DNA of 64,000 nt, from positions 1-64,000 of the forward strand of contig VHBB01000005.1 in assembly GCA_016872155.1 (NCBI GenBank), given 5' to 3'. The DNA is from Sphingomonadales bacterium (GTDB lineage Bacteria; Bacteroidota; Bacteroidia; Chitinophagales; Chitinophagaceae). The position numbers and the translations under genes were made by a program. Shown here piece by piece: positions 53,817-63,348 of this stretch (its first letter is position 1; each line of letters opens with the position of its first letter). The notes under the pieces were generated by a model. The model was not told the origin of the DNA and ran no database searches. It was given only the letters and a program-made list of their open reading frames with translations.

Positions 53817-56606
53817 TTATTGCACCACATTGATCATCTTACCGGCCACATAGATCACTTTTTTGGGCGGCTTACCTTCGAGCCACTTAACTACCACAGG
53901 GTCAGCCACTACGATGGCCTCGACCTCGGCAGGGCTAATGCTCAGGGGCAATTCCAGTTGGGTACGAGTTTTTCCATTGATGGCTACGGGGTATACCTTT
54001 GTATTCTCCTGTACAAATTGCGGATCAAAGATCGGATAACGGGCACCATTGATGCCTGGCCCAGAGCCGCTTAGAGATTCGGCAGGAGCGAGTAACGAAT
54101 ACAATTCTTCTGAAATATGAGGGGCATAGGGTTGTAGCAATACGAGCAGGGGCAGCAGCACTTCGCGGGCCTCGCATTGCAGATCGGTCAGCTCGTTGAC
54201 GGCGATCATAAATCCGCTTACGGCGGTATTAAAGCTAAAACGCTCGGTGTCATGCTCAATTTTTTTGATGGTGTTGTGCAGCACCTTTAGTTCGGCGGGG
54301 GTGGCGGGTCGGTCGCTCACACGCAGCTGGCCGGCATCATTCAGATAAAGCCGCCAGAACTTTTTTAAGAATCGGTGCACCCCTTCAATACCCTTGGTGT
54401 CCCAGGGTTTGCTCAGCTCAACCGGGCCCAAAAACATCTCGTACATCCTAAAAGTATCGGCGCCGTATTTCTCTACTAGCAGATCGGGATTAACGGTATT
54501 GAACTTGCTTTTGCTCATCTTCTCGACCTCGGTGCCGCAGAGGTATTTACTGTTTTCGAGGGTAAATTCAGCCTCGGCATACTCGGGTCGCCAGGCTCTA
54601 AAAGCCGCTAGATCGAGTTCAATACCATCTACGATGTTTACGTCTACATGTATAGCATCGGTATCATAATCATCTTTTAATTCACAGCTTACGAAATTAT
54701 TCGTACCTCTTTTTCTATAAACGAATCGAGAAGATCCCTGTATCATCCCCTGATTCAAGAGTCGTTTAAAGGGCTCGTCGTAGCCGATCAGACCCAGATC
54801 AAAAAGTACCTTGGTCCACATGCGGCTGTAGAGCAAGTGCCCGACGGCATGCTCGGTGCCGCCTATATATAGGTCGACCTGATTCCAGTAATCGGACTGC
54901 TTTCGGCTGCAAAATTCGGTGGCATTATGGGAGTCCATAAACCGCAAAAAATACCAAGACGATCCGGCGTATCCGGGCATGGTATTGGTCTCGAGTTGCT
55001 GGCTAACCCATTCGGGGATGTTGGACAGCGGACCCTGGGCGTCGGGGCCGGGCTGATAGCTATCGACCTTGGGTAGCTCCAGCGGCAGTCTCGCGGCATC
55101 GAGGGGTTCGGCGGTTTCGCCGTTCCAACGGATCGGGAAGGGCTCGCCCCAGTAACGCTGACGGCTAAAGGCCGCATCACGCATCTTATAATTGGTCTTG
55201 CGTATGCCGATGCCTTTTTTTTCGATGGCATTTATGGCCGCTTCAATAGCCTCACTCATGGGCAGCCCGGTCAAAAATCCGGAATTAACCAACTGCGCGT
55301 CTTTGGTGGTGATAGCTTCGGCCCCGGTGTAGCGGTCGCCTACAATATTGGTGATGGAGATCGAAAAGTGCTTGGCAAACTTATGGTCGCGCTCATCGCC
55401 GCAGGGTACTCCCATAATGGCCCCGGTGCCATAACCAGCCAGTACATACTCGCTGATCCAGATGGGCACCAGTCGACCCTCTTGGAACGGATGCTTTACA
55501 TACGAACCGGTAAAAACGCCGCTGATCTTTTTTTCGGCCATGCGGTCTCTTTCACTGCGGCTCTTAACCCAGGCTATATAATCAGTTACGGCGGGTGCTT
55601 GTTCCGCACTGGCTAGCTGCTGGGCCCACTCATGCTCTGGGGCCAGTACCATAAAATCAACCCCAAAAATGGTATCGGGGCGGGTGGTGTATACGCTAAT
55701 CTTTCTACCAGACAGCGTCTCGTTTTGTGCAGAAATTTCAAAGTCGACCTCTGCCCCACTCGATTTGCCGATCCAATTGGTCTGCATCTCTTTCATTGAG
55801 TCGCTAAACTCCACCCGCGAAAGTCCTTCGAGCAAACGATCGGCATACGAGGTAATGCGCAGATACCACTGTCTTAATTTTTTCTTGACTACCGGATGGC
55901 CGCCTCTTTCACTTACTCCATTGACAACTTCGTCATTGGCCAGTACAGTACCCAGGGCCGGGCACCAGTTGACTTCGCCGATGCCGCAATAGGCCAGCCG
56001 GTAGAGCATGAGTATTTGCTGTTGCCTAGCGGGGGTAAATCCTTTCCAATCGGCCGCTGCAAATTGCAACGAAAGATCGCCGGGGCAAGGATGATGAGGA
56101 TTGCCCTCTTTTTCGAAGGCCGCTACCAATGTAGTAATGGGTTCGGCCTTGTCTGTCGTCTTATTATAAAAAGAATTGAATAGCTGTAAAAAGATCCACT
56201 GGGTCCATTTGTAATAAGCAGGATCACTGGTGCGCACTTCGCGCTCCCAATCATAACAAAATCCAATATTATCGAGCTGCGATTTAAACGTAGCAATGTT
56301 TTGCTCGGTGGTTACGGCCGGATGCTGTCCGGTGTCGAGGGCATATTGCTCGGCGGGCAAACCAAAACTATCAAAGCCCATGGGATGAAGTACATTGAAA
56401 CCCTTTAACTTTTTATAGCGGCTGTAGATGTCAGAGGCAATATAGCCGAGCGGATGGCCCACATGCAAACCGGCTCCACTAGGATAAGGGAACATGTCGA
56501 GTACGTAGCATTTGGGTTTACTGGTATCGTCACTAACACGATAGACCCGCTGCTCTTTCCATAGCTGTTGCCACTTTTTTTCTATCCTTCGAAAATCGTA
56601 CTCCAT
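53817..56606 (-). CDS. leuS: Leucyl-tRNA synthetase
   Basis: The 929-residue class I synthetase charges tRNA-Leu. The HIGH motif is PSGAGLHVGHPLGY (about residues 40-53). The editing domain carries VYTTRPDTIFG and GTGAIMGVPCGDERD, with its conserved Asp. The KMSKS loop is EKMSKSKFNTVNPD. The anticodon domain follows, and the C-terminal tail ends with PKKVIYVAGKMINVV. The length matches bacterial LeuS. An exact -7 element ends seven bases before the ATG. Confidence 0.97.
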   Translation of the reverse strand: MEYDFRRIEKKWQQLWKEQRVYRVSDDTSKPKCYVLDMFPYPSGAGLHVGHPLGYIASDIYSRYKKLKGFNVLHPMGFDSFGLPAEQYALDTGQHPAVTTEQNIATFKSQLDNIGFCYDWEREVRTSDPAYYKWTQWIFLQLFNSFYNKTTDKAEPITTLVAAFEKEGNPHHPCPGDLSLQFAAADWKGFTPARQQQILMLYRLAYCGIGEVNWCPALGTVLANDEVVNGVSERGGHPVVKKKLRQWYLRITSYADRLLEGLSRVEFSDSMKEMQTNWIGKSSGAEVDFEISAQNETLSGRKISVYTTRPDTIFGVDFMVLAPEHEWAQQLASAEQAPAVTDYIAWVKSRSERDRMAEKKISGVFTGSYVKHPFQEGRLVPIWISEYVLAGYGTGAIMGVPCGDERDHKFAKHFSISITNIVGDRYTGAEAITTKDAQLVNSGFLTGLPMSEAIEAAINAIEKKGIGIRKTNYKMRDAAFSRQRYWGEPFPIRWNGETAEPLDAARLPLELPKVDSYQPGPDAQGPLSNIPEWVSQQLETNTMPGYAGSSWYFLRFMDSHNATEFCSRKQSDYWNQVDLYIGGTEHAVGHLLYSRMWTKVLFDLGLIGYDEPFKRLLNQGMIQGSSRFVYRKRGTNNFVSCELKDDYDTDAIHVDVNIVDGIELDLAAFRAWRPEYAEAEFTLENSKYLCGTEVEKMSKSKFNTVNPDLLVEKYGADTFRMYEMFLGPVELSKPWDTKGIEGVHRFLKKFWRLYLNDAGQLRVSDRPATPAELKVLHNTIKKIEHDTERFSFNTAVSGFMIAVNELTDLQCEAREVLLPLLVLLQPYAPHISEELYSLLAPAESLSGSGPGINGARYPIFDPQFVQENTKVYPVAINGKTRTQLELPLSISPAEVEAIVVADPVVVKWLEGKPPKKVIYVAGKMINVVQ

Positions 56607-56613
56607 AGGGCAC

Positions 56614-56621
56614 CAAAAATA
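56614..56621 (-). promoter_or_regulatory. -7 element of leuS, leaderless or near-leaderless
   Basis: On the minus strand it reads TATTTTTG, an exact TAnnTTTG match, seven bases before the ATG at 56606. It is back-to-back with the ftsX element at 56643-56650. Confidence 0.45.
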
Positions 56622-56642
56622 CGGTATGTAGCGTTAAACTTT

Positions 56643-56650
56643 TATATTTG
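56643..56650 (+). promoter_or_regulatory. -7 element of ftsX
   Basis: TATATTTG is an exact TAnnTTTG match, 31 bases before the ftsX ATG (56682). It would drive the ftsX-DUF3098-uppP run. Confidence 0.45.
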
Positions 56651-56681
56651 CGAGAGCACAACGATTATCAAATTCAACTTC

Positions 56682-57554
56682 ATGTCACAAGCCGGCAAAG
56701 CATCCATTAAACGCGGTAAGCCTTCTTACTTTATGTCAATTTTGGGGGTTACCCTGGTGCTGCTGCTGCTGGGAATCATCGGGTGGCTGGTCATCAATGC
56801 CTCGAAGCTGGGTGACTATTTTAAAGAGAGCGTCGAAGTGCGCGCCGAACTACGGGGCGATCTAAACCCTGCCGATAGTGCGGCCCTCTTTACCTACATC
56901 GCCTCGCAACCCTTTGTTAAATCGATCCAGTTCGTTAACAAAGAAAAGGCCAAGCAGATCTTTTTGGCCGATGGCAATAATTCGTGGGATGGCGTGCTCG
57001 ATGCCAATCCGCTGCCCAACAGCATCAATTTTAAAATGAAGCAGGAGTACATGAATGCCGACTCGCTGGCCAAGATTCAAGCCCTGCTGCTGAAACAAAC
57101 CTATATTACCGAAGTGGCTTATCCGAAGGCACTGGTCGATAATCTCAACAAGAACATTCGCAAGATCAGCGCCATACTACTGGGCATTGCGCTGCTACTC
57201 TCGGCAGTTGTGATCGTGCTAATCGATAATACCATCAGACTGGCCATGTTCAGCAATCGCTTTTTAATTAAGACCATGCAAATGGTGGGCGCTACACGCT
57301 GGTTTATTGCCTGGCCCATTAACAAACGCGCCATCATTAATGGTGCGGTCAGTGGTCTGATTGCCGTGGTCGCTGTCTTTGCTTTTGTAATGCTGGCAGA
57401 AAGTGTACTGCCCGAACTTAAAGCCATTCACGATACCACCAGCTTGCTGCTGTTGTTCTCGGGACTGATCTTACTGGGCATTGGTATTACATTGTTTAGT
57501 ACGCACCGCAGCGTTATTAAGTATCTTAAAATGAAACTCGACGACCTCTATTAA
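56682..57554 (+). CDS. ftsX: Cell-division ABC transporter permease FtsX
   Basis: The ATG at 56682 gives 290 residues; the open frame further upstream overlaps leuS antisense and was rejected. FtsX topology is visible: one N-terminal membrane segment (about 20-42), a periplasmic domain (VEVRAELRGDLNPADSAAL.. to ITEVAYPKALVDNLN), then three membrane segments with the ABC-3 permease region IKTMQMVGATRWFIAWPI. With FtsE it couples division to activation of peptidoglycan hydrolases. ftsE is not adjacent, as is usual in Bacteroidota. The order ftsX-DUF3098-uppP is a conserved phylum arrangement. Confidence 0.94.
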   Translation: MSQAGKASIKRGKPSYFMSILGVTLVLLLLGIIGWLVINASKLGDYFKESVEVRAELRGDLNPADSAALFTYIASQPFVKSIQFVNKEKAKQIFLADGNNSWDGVLDANPLPNSINFKMKQEYMNADSLAKIQALLLKQTYITEVAYPKALVDNLNKNIRKISAILLGIALLLSAVVIVLIDNTIRLAMFSNRFLIKTMQMVGATRWFIAWPINKRAIINGAVSGLIAVVAVFAFVMLAESVLPELKAIHDTTSLLLLFSGLILLGIGITLFSTHRSVIKYLKMKLDDLY

Positions 57555-57588
57555 TTTTAGTGTCACGCTACATAAAAAATATTGCGCT

Positions 57589-57816
57589 ATGAAAACAGCT
57601 AACGGATCGCTTTTCGAAAAGAAAAATCTTATCTGGATGTTGCTCGGCCTGGCCTTGATCGCGCTGGGAATGTTTCTGATGTCGGGCGGGCAAAGCAATA
57701 CCGATCCTTCGGTCTTTAACAAAGAGGCTGTCTACAGCAGCACGCGTATAACCGTGGCGCCGTTGCTGATACTCGCCGGACTTGTTATCGAGATCGTTGC
57801 TATTTTCAAAAAATAA
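57589..57816 (+). CDS. DUF3098 small membrane protein
   Basis: The 75-residue product has two membrane segments (about 15-31 and 53-71). Between them is a short extracytoplasmic loop (MSGGQSNTDPSVFNKEAVYSS, split by Pro) that matches DUF3098, a family found in Bacteroidota between ftsX and uppP. The function is unknown; location suggests a cell-division or envelope role. uppP begins two bases after its stop, so they are co-translated. Confidence 0.9.
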   Translation: MKTANGSLFEKKNLIWMLLGLALIALGMFLMSGGQSNTDPSVFNKEAVYSSTRITVAPLLILAGLVIEIVAIFKK

Positions 57817-57818
57817 GC

Positions 57819-58619
57819 ATGAGCCTGCTCGAAGCTATTTTGGTTGCCATTGTAGAGGGCATTACCGAATTTTTGCCCATCTCTTCTACCGGCCACATGA
57901 TTATTACCGAAAAATTATTGGGCGTTCCCGATACGGATTTTACTAAACTCTTTACCGTAGGCATTCAGCTAGGGGCCATTATGGCCGTTGTGGTGCTGTA
58001 CTGGAAAAAATTTGTGGCGCCGCTGCAAGACCTGGGGCGCGGTATACAATTTTATTTAAAACTACTGGTAGCCGTATCACCTGCGCTGGTGCTTGGCTTT
58101 TTACTTTCTGACTATATCGATTCATTGCTCGAGAGCACGCTCACGGTAGCTATCTCGATGATAGCAGGGGGCATCGTGCTTCTTTTTATTGATCGCGTTT
58201 TTACCAAAGAGACCCTTCAACAAGAAGAACAGATCGATTTTTGGAGAGCCTTTAAGATCGGTTGCTGGCAATGCATTGCCATGATACCGGGCGTAAGTCG
58301 CAGTGCCTCGAGTATTATCGGGGGTATGCAACAACAACTCAGTCGCAAGCTGGCTGCTGAATTTTCTTTTTTTCTGGCCGTGCCCACCATGGCCGCCGCC
58401 ACCGGTTATAAATTATTGAAAGGATACAAGCAGATCACACCTGCCGACCTGCAGTTATTTGCTATCGGCAATATCGTAGCCTTTATAGTGGCGCTGCTCG
58501 CCATTAAATTCTTTATTCAATTCTTGCAGCGCAATGGCTTCAGGCTCTTTGCCTATTACCGTATTGCAGCAGGCACCTTACTGTTGGCCTTGCTTTTTTC
58601 GGGTTACCTAAAGGCATAA
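57819..58619 (+). CDS. uppP: Undecaprenyl-diphosphate phosphatase
   Basis: The 266-residue multi-spanning protein recycles the lipid carrier of cell-wall synthesis by removing a phosphate from undecaprenyl pyrophosphate. The two catalytic stretches are EGITEFLPISSTGHM near the N-terminus and IPGVSRSASSIIGGM in the middle, holding the conserved Glu, Ser and Arg. About eight membrane segments are visible. It is in the ftsX operon. Confidence 0.96.
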   Translation: MSLLEAILVAIVEGITEFLPISSTGHMIITEKLLGVPDTDFTKLFTVGIQLGAIMAVVVLYWKKFVAPLQDLGRGIQFYLKLLVAVSPALVLGFLLSDYIDSLLESTLTVAISMIAGGIVLLFIDRVFTKETLQQEEQIDFWRAFKIGCWQCIAMIPGVSRSASSIIGGMQQQLSRKLAAEFSFFLAVPTMAAATGYKLLKGYKQITPADLQLFAIGNIVAFIVALLAIKFFIQFLQRNGFRLFAYYRIAAGTLLLALLFSGYLKA

Positions 58620-58645
58620 TTACTTATATTTATCAAAACCAACCA

Positions 58646-59965
58646 ATGCAAACCGCTCCCAAAAAAGTGGTGAATGCCTGGGCTATGTACGACTGGGCCA
58701 ACTCCGCTTACAACCTGGTTATTACCTCCACCATTTTTCCGGCCTATTTCGAAGCCATCGCGGTCGACGACCGCAGCGTCTCTAAAACGAGCGTTACTTT
58801 TTTAGGAAGGCATTTCGAGAACTCGGCCTTGTATAATTATACCATCGCCGTAGCGCTGCTGATCGTAGCCTGTCTGTCGCCACTGCTCTCTGCCATTGCC
58901 GACTATAAAGGCAACAAAAAATCGTTTATGCGCTTCTTTTTAACCCTCGGCAGTTTGGGTTGCAGCGGACTTTTCTTCTTCGAAAAAGATACGCTAGGTT
59001 GGGGACTGGTTTGTATGATACTGGCCTGCGTTGGTTTTTGGGCCAGCTGGGTCTATTACAATTCATTCTTGCCCGAGATCGCTGCTCCCGAAGACCGCGA
59101 TCGTATTAGTGCGCGGGGCTATGCCTATGGATACGTAGGTTCTGTACTCTTACAACTGATCTGCTTTGTATTTGTTTTTATGCCCTCACTCGTAGGAGGA
59201 AACGATGACACCACCATTCAATTTCGAATTTGCTTTTTACTGGTGGGTCTCTGGTGGTTCGGGTTTGGTACCTACTCGCTCAACCGTATGCCGGGCAACA
59301 GAGCCGCAGCACCGTCAGGACCGCAACAGCAGCTCTTGTTAAAAGGCTATCATGAGTTACGATCGGTTTGGCAACAACTAAAACAACAATACAAACTGCG
59401 TCGCTTTCTAACTGCCTTCTTCTGCTATAACATGGGCGTGCAAACCGTAATGCTGGTGGCCGCCATCTATGGAAAAAGCGAACTAGAAATTCCGACCACT
59501 AATCTAATTGGCGCCATATTAATTATTCAACTCATTGCTATTCCCGGTGCCTTTACCATCGCAAGGGTATCTGCCAAGTTGGGTAATCTGCGTACGTTGC
59601 AACTGTTAGTGGCCCTTTGGTGCGTGGGCTGTGTAATCGGATACAATCTACCGGTTGGTGGCATTAATGAATTTTACGGACTGGCTGTTATCGTTGGTTT
59701 TATGATGGGCGGTATTCAATCGCTCAGTCGCTCTACCTATTCTAAATTAATGCCCGCCACCAAAGACACCGCCTCGTATTTTAGTTTCTACGATGTAACC
59801 GAAAAGATCGCCACCGTGATCGGTATGTTCGGCTTTGGCTACATTACCGAACTAACCGGATCGCAACGCAACTCGGTACTGGCGCTGATGGTGTTCTTTG
59901 TACTTGGATTTTTTCTGTTGATCTTTACAAAAGCAGAGAAAACAGAATCCCATGCGCTTGTATAG
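58646..59965 (+). CDS. MFS transporter, UMF1/Atg22 type
   Basis: The 439-residue product has about 12 membrane segments. The N-terminus AWAMYDWANSAYNLVITSTIFPAYF is the hallmark of the UMF1 (unknown major facilitator) family, related to yeast Atg22. Other blocks are SALADYKG-like SAIADYKGNKKSF, SFLPEIA..DRDRISARGYAYGYVGS, and GGIQSLSRSTYSKLMP. Transport substrate is unknown; amino acids or peptides are guesses from Atg22. It follows uppP by 26 bases and overlaps the next gene by 14 bases. Confidence 0.9.
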   Translation: MQTAPKKVVNAWAMYDWANSAYNLVITSTIFPAYFEAIAVDDRSVSKTSVTFLGRHFENSALYNYTIAVALLIVACLSPLLSAIADYKGNKKSFMRFFLTLGSLGCSGLFFFEKDTLGWGLVCMILACVGFWASWVYYNSFLPEIAAPEDRDRISARGYAYGYVGSVLLQLICFVFVFMPSLVGGNDDTTIQFRICFLLVGLWWFGFGTYSLNRMPGNRAAAPSGPQQQLLLKGYHELRSVWQQLKQQYKLRRFLTAFFCYNMGVQTVMLVAAIYGKSELEIPTTNLIGAILIIQLIAIPGAFTIARVSAKLGNLRTLQLLVALWCVGCVIGYNLPVGGINEFYGLAVIVGFMMGGIQSLSRSTYSKLMPATKDTASYFSFYDVTEKIATVIGMFGFGYITELTGSQRNSVLALMVFFVLGFFLLIFTKAEKTESHALV

Positions 59966-60881
59966 TATCAACAGCGGTTTTTTTAAATTAGATGGGGGCG
60001 CCATGTTTGGTGTGGTTCCTAAGAGTATTTGGAACAAGATCAATCCGGCCGACAACAATAACTTATGCGCTTGGGCGCTGCGTTGTTTATTGATAGAAGA
60101 GGGCGATCGTCTTATATTAATTGATACCGGGTTGGGGACTAAACAAGATGCCAAATTCTTTGGGCATTATGGTTTACACGGCTCCGACTCACTAGACGGC
60201 TCACTAGCGCGCCATGGGTTTAATCGCCACGACATTACCGATATTATCTTAACGCATCTGCATTTTGATCACTGCGGCGGTACCATTGCCAAAGAAGCTG
60301 ATCGATTGGTGGCTGCTTTTCCAAAAGCGCGGGTATGGAGTAACCCCGAACATTGGAACTGGGCCGTACAACCCAACGACCGCGAGAAAGCTTCTTTTTT
60401 AAAAGAAAATATTTTACCCATCAAAGAGGTGGGGCAACTGCAGATGATCGATATGCCAGATGAGGTGACTGATTCTTCTCTCGAAAATGGCCGAGCTGAA
60501 AGTGAAAAAACAAATGCGCAGCTTCCTCAATCAAAAACAGTTTTAGGCACTACCCCGTTCGAACATAACATCGACATCCGCTTTGCCAATGGCCACACCC
60601 GTGCCATGATGCTCCCGCAAATTCGGTATCGCAATCACACCATCGTGTTTATGGCCGATCTGCTTCCATCGGCCGGGCATATCCCGCTGCCTTATGTAAT
60701 GGCCTATGATATGTTCCCACTTACCAGCTTGCAAGAAAAAAAGATGTTCTTAGAGGAGGCGGTCACTAATAATTATGTCCTTTTTTTCGAGCACGACCGC
60801 GAACATGAATGTTGCACGCTACAGCGTACCGAAAAAGGCATTCGCCCCGATCGATTTTTTTCGCTTGCGGAATTAGACTAG
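59952..60881 (+). CDS. MBL-fold metallo-hydrolase
   Basis: The 309-residue product belongs to the metallo-beta-lactamase superfamily. The zinc motif is THLHFDHCGG (HxHxDH), with further ligands in the GHTRAMM region (His), FMADLLPS (Asp) and FFEHDRE. It lacks a signal peptide, so it is cytoplasmic. The overall pattern (start FKLDGGAMFGVVPKSIW, then LIDTGLG) resembles quorum-quenching-lactonase-like or general hydrolases; the real substrate is unknown. A low-complexity insert (about 178-198) sits in the middle. The start overlaps the UMF1 gene end by 14 bases. Confidence 0.9.
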   Translation: MRLYSINSGFFKLDGGAMFGVVPKSIWNKINPADNNNLCAWALRCLLIEEGDRLILIDTGLGTKQDAKFFGHYGLHGSDSLDGSLARHGFNRHDITDIILTHLHFDHCGGTIAKEADRLVAAFPKARVWSNPEHWNWAVQPNDREKASFLKENILPIKEVGQLQMIDMPDEVTDSSLENGRAESEKTNAQLPQSKTVLGTTPFEHNIDIRFANGHTRAMMLPQIRYRNHTIVFMADLLPSAGHIPLPYVMAYDMFPLTSLQEKKMFLEEAVTNNYVLFFEHDREHECCTLQRTEKGIRPDRFFSLAELD

Positions 60882-60902
60882 AGGAGCAACTTACTCAACC
60901 CC

Positions 60903-61715
60903 TTACCGCAAGTTCACCAGCGAACTAAGCGGATAGCGAATGTTGGCGTAGCTCATCATATCGACTTTTACTTTTCCGACTACAATGGGGCTTTCAATAC
61001 GAACCGGAATACGATTTTGATCGTCGGTAACCCAGACGGTCATTTTTTCGCCGCCTTCAAAAATAGTGCCCTTTACCAACAGGGGTTTGAATTTAATGGT
61101 ACGAAAAGTACCATAGCGGGTATTGATCACTTCTTTACCAAGGTAGCGGATATACATATTAAAGACCTCGTAATCGAGAAACATCGAAAAAGGAACCTTA
61201 TCGTTGACCTTAGACTTACTAAAATCAATATTGCGTGAGTAGTAAATAGCACTCAGTACATCTTGAACGCAAGCAGGCACTTTATAATCACCTTTGGTCG
61301 TTGTAGCCACATTGGTATTCTTGTTGAATTCGTAGCGCTGGTTGATCTTATACCCACCTTCGTCTACATTTCTGATAAACCGTAGCGGTTGCAGCGTGGT
61401 GGTATCAATATAGCTTTCGTAGCGATCGCGCACACGATAGACCCAATCGTACGAGGGATGGGTCGCGCCCGTTCCGACAACATGATAAACAGGCTGTCCG
61501 TTGATCTTATCCAGACGCGTGCTAAAAACAGCTGTGCCTGCATTAATATAGAGCCCAATTACCGTATAATAGACAACATAGGTAATACGCTCTTCGGCTC
61601 TGAACGCCGTATTGCGCGTGCCACAAAACAAGTCGGTCGATGCAGGCTGCACCGGGCCACTCCAAAAACCAGAGAGGGTGAGCAACAAAGGCAGTAACAG
61701 ACTAAGCAGTTTCAT
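60903..61715 (-). CDS. DUF3108 periplasmic protein
   Basis: The 270-residue product has a signal peptide (about 1-22). The mature protein is beta-rich with AEERITYVVYYTVIGLYINAG-type opening, then VRDRYESYID and TVWVTDDQNRIPVRIES, as in DUF3108. Families of this type form an extended beta-barrel or lipid-binding fold in the periplasm or outer membrane; the role is not known. Its start overlaps the 3' end of the upstream membrane-protein gene by 14 bases, so the two are translationally coupled. Confidence 0.87.
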   Translation of the reverse strand: MKLLSLLLPLLLTLSGFWSGPVQPASTDLFCGTRNTAFRAEERITYVVYYTVIGLYINAGTAVFSTRLDKINGQPVYHVVGTGATHPSYDWVYRVRDRYESYIDTTTLQPLRFIRNVDEGGYKINQRYEFNKNTNVATTTKGDYKVPACVQDVLSAIYYSRNIDFSKSKVNDKVPFSMFLDYEVFNMYIRYLGKEVINTRYGTFRTIKFKPLLVKGTIFEGGEKMTVWVTDDQNRIPVRIESPIVVGKVKVDMMSYANIRYPLSSLVNLR

Positions 61716-62718
61716 GGCGTAGGTTAAAAAAATTTCGAATGCCCAATACCAATAACGCTCCGATCAAGGCCGGTAGTATAAGATTGGTAATCCAAACCAA
61801 TAACAACGCCAGCACAATACCCGCCGACTGCAGGCTAAACCAGTTGGCGATCCACAGACCCACAGCACCTCGCAGCGCAAGCTCCGGGGCGGCAAAGGTG
61901 GGCAGAGCGGCTAAGGCTAAAAAAGTAAGTGATACGATAATAAAAAGTTCATCTACTTCCAACAGAATTCCAACAAGTTGATATGCCAAAAAATATTGAA
62001 TCATAAAAACGCAATACCGGAGCAGTGACAAAGACAACAGCTTTCGAAGGATGGCTGCATTGCAACTATCAAGGGCCTGTACCCATTTTATAAAACGCAC
62101 CGCCCACGAAGAAGTAGTAACGTTTAGTTTATCCTGCAGCCAACGATGAAATACCCTTATGTTAAAATAGAGCAACAACATGAGTGCCACCACTACAGCC
62201 GTAGCCATTACAGCGATCCACCAGGTTTGCAAGGCCCATCCGCCGCGAGACAGCATGACCGATCTGGCCAGCAGCAAACCGATCAACCCCATGGTCATGG
62301 TAACAATCAATTGACTAAAACTGGCCACAACGGTTACCGATATGGCCTTTATTCGCCGGGCAGGGTCCAAATAAAGAACGCGCCCAAGGTACTCTCCAAT
62401 ACGATTTGGCAAACTCAGTGAGATCGATACCCCCGAAAGAACCGCTTTAAAGGCATTGAACAAAGAGACTTGCTGTACAGAAGCCACCGCTAACTTCCAT
62501 TTAATCGATTCGATCAGCCAGTTTACGATCATCAAGACGACGAGCAGCGGAATATAATACAGCCCCTTCTCCTGTAAGGCATTTGAGAGTTGGGTACGCA
62601 ATAACGAAAAATCAACTTGTTGGCGTAGCTGTAACCAAATGATCCAGCAGAGCACCAGCATAAGCAGGGGGCCCGTCAGGTAGCGAAGAAAGATTTTGCT
62701 GAATCGCGTTAGCTTCAT
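61702..62718 (-). CDS. Lysylphosphatidylglycerol synthase TM-region-like (UPF0104/flippase-like) membrane protein
   Basis: The ATG at 62718 gives 338 residues; the longer open frame to 62880 runs antisense through ruvC and was rejected. About eight membrane segments are visible. The family blocks are SIKWKLAVASVQQVSLFNAFKAVLSG, SLPNRIGEYLGRVLYL (with acidic Glu), and later FLALAALPTFAAPELALRG. This is the membrane domain of MprF-type lysyltransferases without the transferase part, possibly a lipid flippase. It is coupled to the DUF3108 gene and divergent from ruvC with 25 bases between starts. Confidence 0.85.
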   Translation of the reverse strand: MKLTRFSKIFLRYLTGPLLMLVLCWIIWLQLRQQVDFSLLRTQLSNALQEKGLYYIPLLVVLMIVNWLIESIKWKLAVASVQQVSLFNAFKAVLSGVSISLSLPNRIGEYLGRVLYLDPARRIKAISVTVVASFSQLIVTMTMGLIGLLLARSVMLSRGGWALQTWWIAVMATAVVVALMLLLYFNIRVFHRWLQDKLNVTTSSWAVRFIKWVQALDSCNAAILRKLLSLSLLRYCVFMIQYFLAYQLVGILLEVDELFIIVSLTFLALAALPTFAAPELALRGAVGLWIANWFSLQSAGIVLALLLVWITNLILPALIGALLVLGIRNFFNLRHETA

Positions 62719-62743
62719 TAATCTTGTAAAAATACAAGGCGAG

Positions 62744-63346
62744 TTGCAAAAGCGTGCTAAAATAATTCTGGGAATCGATCCGGGTACGGTCGTAATGGGG
62801 TATGGTCTTGTCAAGATCGAAGGGCGGCATGCCACCCTGCTCGACCTGGGCGTACTAAAGCCCGGCAAGATCAAAGACAATTACAAACGGCTACAGCTAA
62901 TTTTTAATACAGTCAGCGGACTCATTACACAATTTGCACCGACCGATTTTGCCATCGAAGCTCCTTTCTTTGGTAAGAATGTGCAAAGTATGCTCAAATT
63001 GGGGCGTGCACAGGGAGTGGCGATCGCTGCCGCTATGCGGCATGGGCTGGAAGTAACCGAATACTCGCCTAAAAAAGTAAAGCAGGCGGTAACCGGCAAT
63101 GGAAATGCCGGCAAAGAGCAGGTTATGAAAATGCTGCAAACCATCTTGCAATTCAAAGACAGTCCCAAGTACTACGACGCGACCGATGCGGTGGCGGTAG
63201 CGCTCTGCCATTTCTACCAGCAGAGCAAACCTACCCTAGAATCGTCAAAAGCCCCTGCAACGAAATCTTCCAAGAAAAAAAAGGGCAAGAAAACCGATTG
63301 GGCCGACTTTATTCAAAAAAATCCGCAGCGGCTCGTAAAAAAATAA
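62744..63346 (+). CDS. ruvC: Crossover-junction endonuclease RuvC
   Basis: Start TTG at 62744 gives 200 residues, beginning MQKRAKIILGIDPGT, which is where RuvC proteins normally begin. A TTG at 62696 would add 16 residues inside the divergent gene. The catalytic acids are Asp in GIDPGT, Glu in FAIEAPFF, and Asp residues in YDATDAVAVALCH. It cuts Holliday junctions after RuvAB migration. A basic Lys-rich tail (SSKKKKGKKTDW) follows the catalytic domain and may aid DNA binding. A near-consensus -7 element TAATCTTG is at 62719-62726. Confidence 0.92.
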   Translation: MQKRAKIILGIDPGTVVMGYGLVKIEGRHATLLDLGVLKPGKIKDNYKRLQLIFNTVSGLITQFAPTDFAIEAPFFGKNVQSMLKLGRAQGVAIAAAMRHGLEVTEYSPKKVKQAVTGNGNAGKEQVMKMLQTILQFKDSPKYYDATDAVAVALCHFYQQSKPTLESSKAPATKSSKKKKGKKTDWADFIQKNPQRLVKK

Positions 63347-63348
63347 GC

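Noticed and set aside
62718-62880. 54-residue N-terminal extension of the flippase-like membrane protein
   Set aside because: It would overlap ruvC antisense and has no membrane or family character; the ATG at 62718 gives a normal start.
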